7,939 nucleotides of DNA. Source: Clostridia bacterium (lineage in GTDB: Bacteria > Bacillota > Clostridia > Christensenellales > Aristaeellaceae). Below the pieces are notes generated by a model, which was not told where the DNA came from, ran no database searches, and saw only the letters and a program-made list of their open reading frames with translations. Shown one piece after another: positions 1 to 6,711 of this stretch. The stretch lies in NCBI GenBank assembly GCA_009776385.1, contig WRFT01000080.1, positions 1-7,939 of the forward strand. Reading direction: 5' to 3'. The translations under genes and the position numbers were made by a program. Numbering within the stretch: position 1 is the first letter of the stretch; each line of letters starts with the position of its first letter.

Positions 1-143
1 GGGGCAATGCCGTTGCCGGAGCGATACGCCAGGCTGTAAAAATGGTATCCGGGGATGTGACGCGTAAGATTACGGAAAACTTAATGCGAATCGTCCCTCC
101 CGCTCAGGATACAAACGAAAAAAATGATGAAGGAGTAAGATAA
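1..143 (+). CDS. plsX: Phosphate acyltransferase PlsX, C-terminal end (partial)
   Basis: This is the last 46 codons of a gene that begins before the window, read from base 3 to a TAA at 141-143. The visible peptide starts GNAVAGAIRQAVKMV. It resembles the PlsX C-terminus, where a Gly-Ser-rich turn is followed by an xAIRQ helix. PlsX converts acyl-ACP and phosphate to acyl-phosphate, the acyl donor for PlsY in phospholipid synthesis, at the inner face of the membrane. The last ~16 residues (PPAQDTNEKNDEGVR) are a charged tail that I do not recognise as conserved. The stop lies 3 bases before acpP, and the acpP SD is inside the plsX tail, so the two are probably translationally coupled. The identification rests on a short fragment plus the standard plsX–acpP–rnc–smc order in Clostridia. 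The catalytic region is not visible. Confidence 0.72.
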   Translation, partial: GNAVAGAIRQAVKMVSGDVTRKITENLMRIVPPAQDTNEKNDEGVR

Positions 144-146
144 GGA

Positions 147-371
147 ATGTTTAAGAAGATTGCGGAAATGATTGCCGGCCAGTTAAATGTGCCCGTCGAT
201 CAAGTAAAAAGCGAATCGCGTCTGATGGAAGACCTGAAGGCGGATAGCGCAAACGTCATGGTTATGATTATGGATTTAGAAGATACTTTTAGCATGACAG
301 TGGAAGACGAAGATATTGGAAAGTTAAAAACCGTTGACGATGTGGTAAAGTACATCGAATCTCGTCAATAA
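147..371 (+). CDS. acpP: Acyl carrier protein
   Basis: This 74-residue acidic four-helix protein carries growing acyl chains on a 4'-phosphopantetheine arm during fatty-acid synthesis in the cytoplasm. The attachment serine is Ser34 in LKADSANVM. The family normally reads DSL, so the residue after the serine is Ala here. The flanking helix (VMVMIMDLEDTF) and the closing VDDVVKYIES helix fit the family, and the length is normal. The ATG at 147 is preceded by AGGAG at 131-135 (11-base gap), which lies in the plsX tail. It sits between plsX, which uses acyl-ACP, and rnc. The holo-ACP synthase that would load it is not in the window. A role in general fatty-acid synthesis is inferred from location. 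A specialised carrier is possible given the DSA motif, but I consider it less likely. Confidence 0.93.
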   Translation: MFKKIAEMIAGQLNVPVDQVKSESRLMEDLKADSANVMVMIMDLEDTFSMTVEDEDIGKLKTVDDVVKYIESRQ

Positions 372-434
372 TTGTCATAATAAGTGGGGAACAATGTAAA
401 TTGTGTTATCGGAGCCCGAAAGGGCTCCTACGGT
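372..434 (+). promoter_or_regulatory. acpP–rnc intercistronic spacer with tandem GNRA hairpins
   Basis: This 63-base spacer can fold into small successive hairpins. ACAAT (391-395) pairs with ATTGT (400-404) across a GTAA loop. GGAGCCC (411-417) pairs perfectly with GGGCTCC (422-428) across a GAAA loop closed by C-G. A weak CGG/CCG pair (431-433 and 438-440) would hold the proposed rnc ATG in its loop. A second ATTGT at 371-375 could compete for ACAAT. The stable hairpin is not followed by a T-run, so it is not a normal intrinsic terminator. Its 3' arm covers the only SD-like AAGGG (420-424) before rnc. A role in restraining rnc translation, or in protecting the 3' end of an abundant acpP message, is inference. 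Confidence 0.5.
411..428 (+). repeat. Perfect 7-bp inverted repeat with GAAA tetraloop
   Basis: The two arms, GGAGCCC and GGGCTCC, pair without mismatch and six of the seven pairs are G-C. The loop is GAAA, a GNRA tetraloop. In RNA this would be a compact, very stable hairpin 6 bases before the preferred rnc start. The stem is shorter than the duplex RNase III usually needs, so it is a poor RNase III site on its own. Confidence 0.75.
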
Positions 435-1118
435 ATGCCGAGCGCGGCAGATCTACAGGGGCTGATGGATCGGATGGGGTATTCCTTTCACGATCAAAGC
501 CTCTTGTTATGCGCGCTGACACATCCATCCTACGGCGAGCCGGATAACCAGCGCATGGAGTTTTTGGGTGACGCGACGCTGGGTTTTCTTATCGCCGAAA
601 CACTGTACCGGGCGTATCCGCAAGAGCAGGAAGGCGCTTTAACGGCAAGGCGCGCGCGTCTTGTATGCGAGGCGGCGTTGGTTGCCGTGGCCGTTCGTCT
701 GGACTTGGGACGCTGCATCCGTTTGAACAAGGGCGAGGAGTTTTCACGGGGACGCGAGAAGAAACGGGTATTGGCGGATGCGATGGAGGCGTTGATTGCC
801 GCCGTCTGTTTGGATGGAGGTATCGAGTGTGCGCGTGATTTCGTCCGTACATTGTGGTCGGATGTAACCTTAAGCCCCGATTTAACAAAAGATTATAAGG
901 GCGGTTTGCAGCAGCACCTGCAAGCTGCGGGCGAGCCCTTACCGGTTTATGAAGTGATTATGTCAGAAGGACCGCCGCATGACCGTATTTTTCATTCGCG
1001 CGTAACCGGAGCGCGAGGCGTTTTAGCCGAAGGCAGCGGAAAAAGCAAGAAAATAGCGGAGCAATTGGCTGCAAAAAGAGCCTTGGAAGCGCTTACCGGG
1101 GAGGATAGCGGTTCATGA
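435..1118 (+). CDS. rnc: Ribonuclease III
   Basis: This enzyme cuts double-stranded RNA, including rRNA precursors and structured mRNAs, and acts as a homodimer with Mg2+. Counting from ATG 435 it has 227 residues, a normal length. The N-terminal RNase III domain holds the signature NQRMEFLGDA, with E42 and D46, and then LADAMEA with D115 and E118. These match the metal-binding E41, D45, D114 and E117 of E. coli. A C-terminal dsRNA-binding domain runs from about 155 to 225 (DYKGGLQQ through KSKKIAEQLAAKRALEAL). The residue matching E. coli E38 is Gln39. An in-frame GTG at 384 would add 17 residues, but it has no SD and the addition spans the hairpin, so I prefer ATG 435, itself with only a weak SD. 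The TGA overlaps the smc ATG by 4 bases (ATGA), implying coupled translation. Confidence 0.94.
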   Translation: MPSAADLQGLMDRMGYSFHDQSLLLCALTHPSYGEPDNQRMEFLGDATLGFLIAETLYRAYPQEQEGALTARRARLVCEAALVAVAVRLDLGRCIRLNKGEEFSRGREKKRVLADAMEALIAAVCLDGGIECARDFVRTLWSDVTLSPDLTKDYKGGLQQHLQAAGEPLPVYEVIMSEGPPHDRIFHSRVTGARGVLAEGSGKSKKIAEQLAAKRALEALTGEDSGS

Positions 1119-4100
1119 GGCTCAAAAAATTGGAATTATTCGGGTTTAAATCCTTTGCGGAGCGTACGGAGATTACTTTTACTCCCGGTGTGACGGGTGT
1201 CGTCGGGCCCAACGGTTCAGGGAAAAGCAATATTGCCGATGCGGTACGCTGGGTTTTGGGTGAACAGAGTGTCAAGACGCTGCGCGGCGGAAAGATGGAA
1301 GATGTTATTTTCGGCGGCACACAAAAACGCCGTCCCTTAACATACACGGAGGTCTCCCTGCATTTAGATAATGAAGATCATTATCTGGCGCCAGATTATA
1401 CGGAAATCGTTATCACGCGGCGCATGTTCAGGGATGGCGAATCAGAGTATTTTATTAATCAAACCGCATGCCGTCTAAAGGATGTCGTATCATTATTCCG
1501 TGATACCGGTATCGGTAAGGAAGGATATTCCATTGTAGGCCAAGGCCGGATAGATGAAATTCTTTCCCAAAAAAGCGAGGAAAGGCGTAAGGTTTTTGAG
1601 GAAGCTGCCGGTATTGCAAACTTTAAATCCCGTAAGGAAGAAGCCTCGCACAAGCTGAAACGTACAGAGGATAATCTTGTCAGGCTGGAAGATAGAATTG
1701 AGGAGTTAGAGCGTTTCGTCGTTCCCTTGGAAGCGCAGGCGGAGGCTGCCCGCGCGTATTTACTGCTTTATGAGGAACTGCGTGAACTGGAACTCAATTT
1801 GTTTCTTGTCCGTCATGACCGTATGTCAGAGCGTATTACCGATTTTAACCGTCAGCTTCAAGAAACCCTTGTGACAATTACGGACAGAGAATCACGCTCC
1901 GCACAGGCCGAGGAACAGCTTAACACGCAAAAAGCGGCCATGGATGCATTGGAAGCGGAATTGGCGGAATTACGCCGTAAGCAGGCAGAGGCGGTGGATG
2001 CGTATCATGAGGAAGATTCCCGTCTTCAGCGGTTTGGCATGGAGCGTGAGGTTCGGGAAAATGAACTGAAGCGTTTGGAAGCGGAACGGGAGCGAGATGA
2101 AAAAGCGTTGGCCGCCTTGAAAGCCTTGCAGGTAGACCGGGAAGACGGCGTAGCTCGTCTGGGGGCCATCAGCATGGAAGTGAAGGCTGAGGTGCAGGCA
2201 GCGGAAGCGGAATGGAAAACATCCGTACAAATCACAAGTGATATAGAGGCCTCTCTCGAGCATCAAAAAGCGGCCCTGATAGATGCCATGAACCGTGTTT
2301 CCAATTTAGAAGCTTCGCGTCAACGCCAAACAGCCGTCCGCGCGCAGATGGAGAGCCGTTTGTACGGAATTGAGCAAGATGCCGCCGAATTGCGTATTTC
2401 CGTTGAATCCACACAGGCTGCGCTGCTTGCCGCCATGGAGCAGGAAACAGCGGCGTCACTTAAATGCCGCGATTTGGAAACACAATGTGCCAAGATAGAA
2501 AAGGCATCCCAAAAAGTGACTGTCCGCGTATCGGAAGTTGCCGACGCGATACGGGAAAACGCGCGGGAACGCGGTTCGTTGGAAAGCCGTTTGAGCACCT
2601 TGCAGGAGATGACCCGTGCCTACGAGGGATATCAGCAGCCGGTGCGCGCCGCGTTAGCTTACTCAGAGCAGGCAGGTATCCGAGGCGTGCATGGTGTTGT
2701 AGCCAGACTGCTTCAAGTGCCCGAGCATTTAGAAACGGCTATTGACATGGCGCTGGGGTCCGCCTTGCAAAATATCGTCACCGACAATGAGGAAACGGCC
2801 AAGCGCCTGATAGAACATTTAAAAAAGAACGGGATGGGCCGCGTGACTTTACTGCCTGTCAGCGCCATTCGTTCAAGAACCCTCAATCAGGATGAGCGGC
2901 GTGTTTTATCCATGCACGGGTGTTTGGGAGTCGCCTCCGAACTGGTGGATTTTTCACCCGAGTACCGAACCGTTGCGGAGTATCTGTTGGGCCGCACGAT
3001 AATAGCCGAATCGCTTGATGACGGCATTACCATTATGCGCGAGGGGCGGCATGCTTTCCGACTGGTTACACCGGAAGGGGATGTCATGCATTCAGGCGGA
3101 TCCATGACAGGCGGTTCTGTCAGGCAAGGCGCCGGCCGTCTGTTATCCCGTGACCGGGAAGTGAAGACTTTAACGCAATCCGTGGCAAGCAAGAGCGGGG
3201 ACTCCGTCGCTTTATCAGCGGAAGCGGAGCGGCTTGAAGCGGAACTGAGCCTATTACAGGAGCAGCGGGAAAAAGCGTTGGCCAGCGCACACGCAGCGGA
3301 GATCGACTCGGCAAGGGAGCAGGAACGCGTTTTAGCTTTCGAAGAGGGCCTTCAAAATACCCGGGCGCGTTTAGAGGCTGTATTGCTGGCTGCCGAGCAA
3401 ATGCGTGATGGCATGGCGGCCATTGATGAGGACTTAGTCCGTATTGAATCGGGCCGGGACTCCGGTCAAACCGATCATCAAGCCATGCAATCCGAGGCAG
3501 AGGCGTTGCGTTTGGCAGCGCAGGAAGCCCGCCTTAAACAGGAGGGGCTGCGCGAGGAATATACACAGGCATTGCTGCGTTTAAGCAAAGCGGAGCATGA
3601 TGTGTCATCTGCCTTGAAGAACCAACAGCGGTATGATTCAGATGAAAAGGATCTGCAAGATAAGCTCGCCCGCCGAGCCGATGCCATAACCCGGTTACAG
3701 GAAGATATCACGCTTGCCTTATCCGAATATCAGGCCGGGACGCTGCGGACACAGGCATCCTTAACGCATAGAGACCTGTATAAAGAAAAGGTCGATAACG
3801 CGGAAGCGAATCGCCGGGGTGAACAGGAAAAGCTAAACACCCTGCGCGATGAGATAGATCAGCTTTACCGTCAAAGTGAAACGGACACCGATAAACGGCA
3901 GCGCGCGGAACTGTCTTTAGCCAAATTGGAAGGCGAATTGACTTTAATGCGCGAACGTATATGGGATAGGTACGAGCTGACCTATGCGGGCGCGGAATCC
4001 TTCAGACGCGCCGGTAAATTTGAAACAGGCGTATCCGATAAGCGCGCCGCGCAGCTCAGGGAAGAAATCAACGCCTTAGGCAATGTCAATCCGGGCGCGA

Positions 4101-4681
4101 TTGAAGAGTACGCGGAAACGAAAGAGCGCCGCGATGAGTTGGCGGTGCAGCGGGACGATCTTTACAAGGCGCGGTCGGATTTGGAGAAGCTCATACGCCA
4201 GTTGGATACGCAAATGGAAAAACAGTTCATCAGCCAATTTGTTCGTATACAAGCGTACTTTAAAGAAACATTTACGAAGCTTTTTGGCGGCGGCCAGGCG
4301 GAGTTGAAACTTCAAGATCCCAATGACGCGCTAAACTGCGGTATAGATGTTGTCGCGCAGCCGCCGGGGAAGAGATTACAATTGCTGTCCTTGTTATCCG
4401 GCGGTGAAAAGGCACTGTGCGCCATTGCCATCCTATTTGCCATGCTAAAGTTAAAGGCGACGCCTTTTTGCTTGTTAGACGAAATTGAGGCGGCGCTGGA
4501 TGAAGCCAATATCGACTTTTTCGCGGACTTTTTAACGGAGTACGGGCGTGAAACCCAGTTTATCGTCGTCACGCATCGCAAGCAAACAATGGAACGTTGT
4601 GATGTGCTGTATGGTGTGACTATGGAAGAAAAGGGCGTATCTAAAATGGTGTCGGTAAAACTGACGGATTATACCGCGTAA
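1115..4681 (+). CDS. smc: Chromosome partition protein Smc
   Basis: This 1188-residue protein is the core of the bacterial condensin SMC–ScpAB, which extrudes DNA loops and drives origin segregation. The N-terminal head has Walker A GPNGSGKS (31-38), an Arg-finger-like R57 in LRGGK, and the Q-loop VGQGRIDEIL (Q143). A long heptad-rich coiled coil follows to about residue 500. The hinge (~521-668) starts near GIRGVHGVV and ends near MHSGGSMTGG. The returning coiled coil runs to ~1010. The C-terminal head has the ABC signature LSGGEK (1094-1099) and Walker B CLLDE with D1122 and E1123, then ALDEAN. All ATPase motifs are intact and the length matches B. subtilis Smc (1186). The ATG overlaps the rnc stop, and GGGGAGG at 1098-1104 is its SD (10-base gap). 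ScpA and ScpB are not in this window. Confidence 0.98.
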   Translation: MRLKKLELFGFKSFAERTEITFTPGVTGVVGPNGSGKSNIADAVRWVLGEQSVKTLRGGKMEDVIFGGTQKRRPLTYTEVSLHLDNEDHYLAPDYTEIVITRRMFRDGESEYFINQTACRLKDVVSLFRDTGIGKEGYSIVGQGRIDEILSQKSEERRKVFEEAAGIANFKSRKEEASHKLKRTEDNLVRLEDRIEELERFVVPLEAQAEAARAYLLLYEELRELELNLFLVRHDRMSERITDFNRQLQETLVTITDRESRSAQAEEQLNTQKAAMDALEAELAELRRKQAEAVDAYHEEDSRLQRFGMEREVRENELKRLEAERERDEKALAALKALQVDREDGVARLGAISMEVKAEVQAAEAEWKTSVQITSDIEASLEHQKAALIDAMNRVSNLEASRQRQTAVRAQMESRLYGIEQDAAELRISVESTQAALLAAMEQETAASLKCRDLETQCAKIEKASQKVTVRVSEVADAIRENARERGSLESRLSTLQEMTRAYEGYQQPVRAALAYSEQAGIRGVHGVVARLLQVPEHLETAIDMALGSALQNIVTDNEETAKRLIEHLKKNGMGRVTLLPVSAIRSRTLNQDERRVLSMHGCLGVASELVDFSPEYRTVAEYLLGRTIIAESLDDGITIMREGRHAFRLVTPEGDVMHSGGSMTGGSVRQGAGRLLSRDREVKTLTQSVASKSGDSVALSAEAERLEAELSLLQEQREKALASAHAAEIDSAREQERVLAFEEGLQNTRARLEAVLLAAEQMRDGMAAIDEDLVRIESGRDSGQTDHQAMQSEAEALRLAAQEARLKQEGLREEYTQALLRLSKAEHDVSSALKNQQRYDSDEKDLQDKLARRADAITRLQEDITLALSEYQAGTLRTQASLTHRDLYKEKVDNAEANRRGEQEKLNTLRDEIDQLYRQSETDTDKRQRAELSLAKLEGELTLMRERIWDRYELTYAGAESFRRAGKFETGVSDKRAAQLREEINALGNVNPGAIEEYAETKERRDELAVQRDDLYKARSDLEKLIRQLDTQMEKQFISQFVRIQAYFKETFTKLFGGGQAELKLQDPNDALNCGIDVVAQPPGKRLQLLSLLSGGEKALCAIAILFAMLKLKATPFCLLDEIEAALDEANIDFFADFLTEYGRETQFIVVTHRKQTMERCDVLYGVTMEEKGVSKMVSVKLTDYTA

Positions 4682-4682
4682 C

Positions 4683-4691
4683 GGAGGTGAT
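4683..4691 (+). promoter_or_regulatory. Perfect extended Shine-Dalgarno site before ftsY
   Basis: GGAGGTGAT is fully complementary over nine bases to the anti-SD end of 16S rRNA (AUCACCUCC). It begins 1 base after the smc TAA. A start at ACG 4697 would leave 9 bases after GGAGG, close to the gap of 10 at smc and 11 at acpP. The ATG inside it (4690) is only 2 bases after GGAGG and reads MAYE then stop, in a different frame from ftsY. Confidence 0.85.
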
Positions 4692-4696
4692 GGCTT

Positions 4697-5605
4697 ACGA
4701 GTGATCCAAAGGGTCTGTTTGCCCGCTTGAGGGAAGGCCTAAGTAAAACACGCGGCAGTCTGACCAAGCGCGTGGATGAGTTGGCGGAACAATCTGAACG
4801 CGCGGATGATGATTTTTTCGATGAGTTGGAAGCCATCTTGATTATGGCCGATATGGGCGCGGCGACGGCAAGCCGTGCTATCGGTGAGTTAAAAAGCAGA
4901 ATGAAAACAGCCGGCGCTAAAGACACATCGTCCGCCCGTGCGTTACTCAAGGAAATCATCGCGGAAGAAATGGATGTCAAACGCCCGCCCTTGATATGGC
5001 CTATGGTGATGCTGGTTGTTGGCGTGAACGGCGTGGGAAAAACCACCACTATCGGAAAGCTGGCTCTCAGGTTTCAAGCAATCGGCAGAACCGTCATGCT
5101 TGCCGCCGCCGATACATTCCGCGCCGCCGCGGCCGAGCAGTTAACCTGTTGGGCGGAACGCGCGCGTACGCCCATCATCAAACTGCATGAAGGCGCGGAT
5201 CCGGCGGCTGTTGTTTACGACGCGGTCACTTCCGCCAAGGCTTCCGGTACGGACTTATTAATCATCGACACGGCAGGCCGCCTGCATAACAAGAAAAATC
5301 TCATGGATGAGCTTGAAAAAATGCGCCGCGTTATTGCCAGGGAGTATCCCCAAGCCGACCTGCGCTGTATTCTGGTACTGGATGCCGTAAACGGGCAGAA
5401 CGGTCTTAATCAAGCGAGCCCGTTAAAAGAGGTAAAAAAGATTAACGGCATCGTTTTAACCAAACTGGATGGGACCGCTAAGGGCGGTATTGCCGTGGCT
5501 ATCAGGCGCGAACTGGATGTTCCCGTTTGGTATATCGGTGTGGGCGAGGGAATCGACGATTTACAGCCCTTCGACGCGGCCGCGTTCGCGGACGCGTTGT
5601 TTTAG
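4697..5605 (+). CDS. ftsY: Signal recognition particle receptor FtsY
   Basis: FtsY is the SRP-GTPase receptor at the membrane. It docks with Ffh bound to a translating ribosome and hands it to SecYEG. The protein has a short N-terminal helix and then the NG domain, with no long acidic A region. Numbered from ACG 4697 (302 residues), the motifs are G1 GVNGVGKTTT (109-118), G2 DTFRAAAAEQL (from 139), G3 DTAGR (191-195), DAVNGQN (229-235) and G4 TKLD (255-258), closing with GVGEGIDDLQPFD. The start is uncertain. TTG 4727 is the first ATG/GTG/TTG start in frame, giving 292 residues, but the codons before it read GLFAR, which continues into LREGLSKTR much as in other FtsY N-termini. The perfect SD at 4683-4691 also points further upstream. 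ACG 4697 is the best-placed in-frame codon; a one-base error is the alternative. It follows smc by 15 bases. Confidence 0.95.
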   Translation, partial: TSDPKGLFARLREGLSKTRGSLTKRVDELAEQSERADDDFFDELEAILIMADMGAATASRAIGELKSRMKTAGAKDTSSARALLKEIIAEEMDVKRPPLIWPMVMLVVGVNGVGKTTTIGKLALRFQAIGRTVMLAAADTFRAAAAEQLTCWAERARTPIIKLHEGADPAAVVYDAVTSAKASGTDLLIIDTAGRLHNKKNLMDELEKMRRVIAREYPQADLRCILVLDAVNGQNGLNQASPLKEVKKINGIVLTKLDGTAKGGIAVAIRRELDVPVWYIGVGEGIDDLQPFDAAAFADALF

Positions 5606-5622
5606 GGGCGGGAAGGAACGCG

Positions 5623-6705
5623 ATGCCGCGTCACGGAAGAAAAAAGTCGCATAAGCTGCGCGCGTTCGGCGTGATTGTCCTCGTTGGTTTGTTAATTATC
5701 TGTGGAATAATGGCTGTACCGCTCTTCGACCTTGCCGGTGATGTGCGCCGTGAAATGAATCTGACGCCAACGCCCGTGCCCGTCATGAATAGCGTTATGT
5801 CCATCACGCCGGAGCCGGGAATAACCATGCCCGGCATTCTATATAAATCCGGCTCGCAAGGTGATGAAGTCGCAAAGATACAGGAACGTTTGGCGCAGTT
5901 GGGCTTTTATTCAGGCCAGGTGGATGGCCGGTTTGGTACGGGTACACGGGCGGCGGTCATCGCGTTTCAACACCAGCATGGGCTTGACGCCGATGGCGTA
6001 GCGGGCCCTGTTACATTGGAGACGCTCTATTCATCCGCCGCGAATCGTGCCGTCGTAACATTTACGCCGATACCATCACCTTCCCCGACGCCCGTGCCGA
6101 CCCAAGACTCGCGTCTGCCGTTTATCGTTAGCAAAGCATATCCCGTGGGCTCCGAATATCAACCGGATGATCTGGTTAGAATAGAGGACTATTGCGCCGC
6201 GGACCTGGTTTCTGTTAAATACGAAGGCACCCTGGCCAACCGTGAAGCCGTCTTAAACCTGGCAGCCATGTTCCGCAAGGCGAAAGAGGACGGCGTTACC
6301 AACTGGCAAATTAGTTCCGCTTACCGTACTTATCAGCAGCAAAAAGAGCTATTTGACGCACAGGTGGCCGATTATATACGCGGCAACCTCTCTCGTGATC
6401 AGGCGGTTTCCGCCGCGCGCCAAGTCGTCGCCGATCCGGGCGCAAGCGAGCATATCACGGGGCTCGCGCTGGATATCACGGTGCCCGGCAAGAGCTTTAA
6501 GGGCACAGAGCAGGCGCGGTGGCTGGCCGCTCATTGCTGGGAGTATGGGTTCATCATACGTTATGAGGAGGATAAGCAGCCCATCACGGGTTTTTTAGCG
6601 GAGCCTTGGCATATCCGCTATGTGGGTACGGAGCATTCCATTCCCATGCGAGATAAAGGGTTCTGCTTGGAAGAATATATTTCGTACCGGTCAGGAAGGG
6701 AGTGA
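5623..6705 (+). CDS. Membrane-anchored VanY/LdcB-type carboxypeptidase with peptidoglycan-binding domain
   Basis: This is a predicted cell-wall peptidase of the M15 (VanY/LdcB) family, 360 residues from ATG 5623. AAGGA at 5613-5617 is its SD. A basic cytoplasmic start (MPRHGRKKSHKLR) leads into one hydrophobic segment at ~14-34, so the rest is probably outside the cell. A Pro/Thr linker (~44-66) precedes a PG_binding_1-like domain (~77-135: GDEVAKIQERLAQLGFY, then VDGRFGTGTRAAVIAFQ). A second Pro-rich linker (~146-163) leads to the catalytic domain. That domain has SAYRTYQQQ (R235), SEHITGLALD (zinc ligands H277 and D284) and EPWH (catalytic E327, zinc ligand H330). Family members remove the terminal D-Ala from stem peptides, by D,D- or L,D-cleavage; the sequence does not tell which. 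There is no adjacent vanHAX set or two-component system, so wall remodelling is likelier than glycopeptide resistance. It begins 17 bases after ftsY. Confidence 0.9.
   Translation: MPRHGRKKSHKLRAFGVIVLVGLLIICGIMAVPLFDLAGDVRREMNLTPTPVPVMNSVMSITPEPGITMPGILYKSGSQGDEVAKIQERLAQLGFYSGQVDGRFGTGTRAAVIAFQHQHGLDADGVAGPVTLETLYSSAANRAVVTFTPIPSPSPTPVPTQDSRLPFIVSKAYPVGSEYQPDDLVRIEDYCAADLVSVKYEGTLANREAVLNLAAMFRKAKEDGVTNWQISSAYRTYQQQKELFDAQVADYIRGNLSRDQAVSAARQVVADPGASEHITGLALDITVPGKSFKGTEQARWLAAHCWEYGFIIRYEEDKQPITGFLAEPWHIRYVGTEHSIPMRDKGFCLEEYISYRSGRE
6693..6702 (+). promoter_or_regulatory. Shine-Dalgarno site for recD2
   Basis: AGGAAGGGAG is a purine-rich SD-like run in the last codons of the carboxypeptidase gene. 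It ends 9 bases before an in-frame CTG (6712), matching the spacing used elsewhere in this operon. The GTG overlapping its end (6702-6704) is in the wrong frame for recD2. Confidence 0.55.
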
Positions 6706-6711
6706 CTTTCT

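Noticed and set aside
411..434. The GC-rich hairpin as a Rho-independent terminator between acpP and rnc.
   Set aside because: The stem is followed by TACGGTATG, with no run of T, and the downstream genes continue the same operon.
384..434. GTG 384 as the start of rnc, adding 17 residues.
   Set aside because: There is no SD before it, the added peptide resembles no RNase III N-terminus, and its codons form the hairpin. It is not excluded.
2887..3192. Longer open frames on the minus strand and in alternate frames inside smc and ftsY.
   Set aside because: They lie wholly within well-supported genes, have low-complexity Arg/Ser-rich products and no recognisable domain. They are shadows of the real coding strand.
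4690..4704. ATG with an excellent overlapping SD encoding the four-residue MAYE before ftsY, as a leader peptide.
   Set aside because: The ATG is only 2 bases after GGAGG, too close for efficient starting, and a four-codon frame can arise by chance. It was considered only as part of the start puzzle.
5527..5622. Upstream in-frame ATG extending the carboxypeptidase by 32 residues into ftsY.
   Set aside because: The extension overlaps the conserved FtsY C-terminus in another frame, and ATG 5623 has an SD directly followed by a normal basic and hydrophobic membrane anchor.
6703..6705. The carboxypeptidase and recD2 frames are the same and separated by a single TGA, suggesting readthrough or TGA recoding.
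   Set aside because: The two proteins are complete, unrelated families acting on opposite sides of the membrane, an SD precedes recD2, no in-frame TGA occurs inside any other gene, and rnc also ends properly with TGA.
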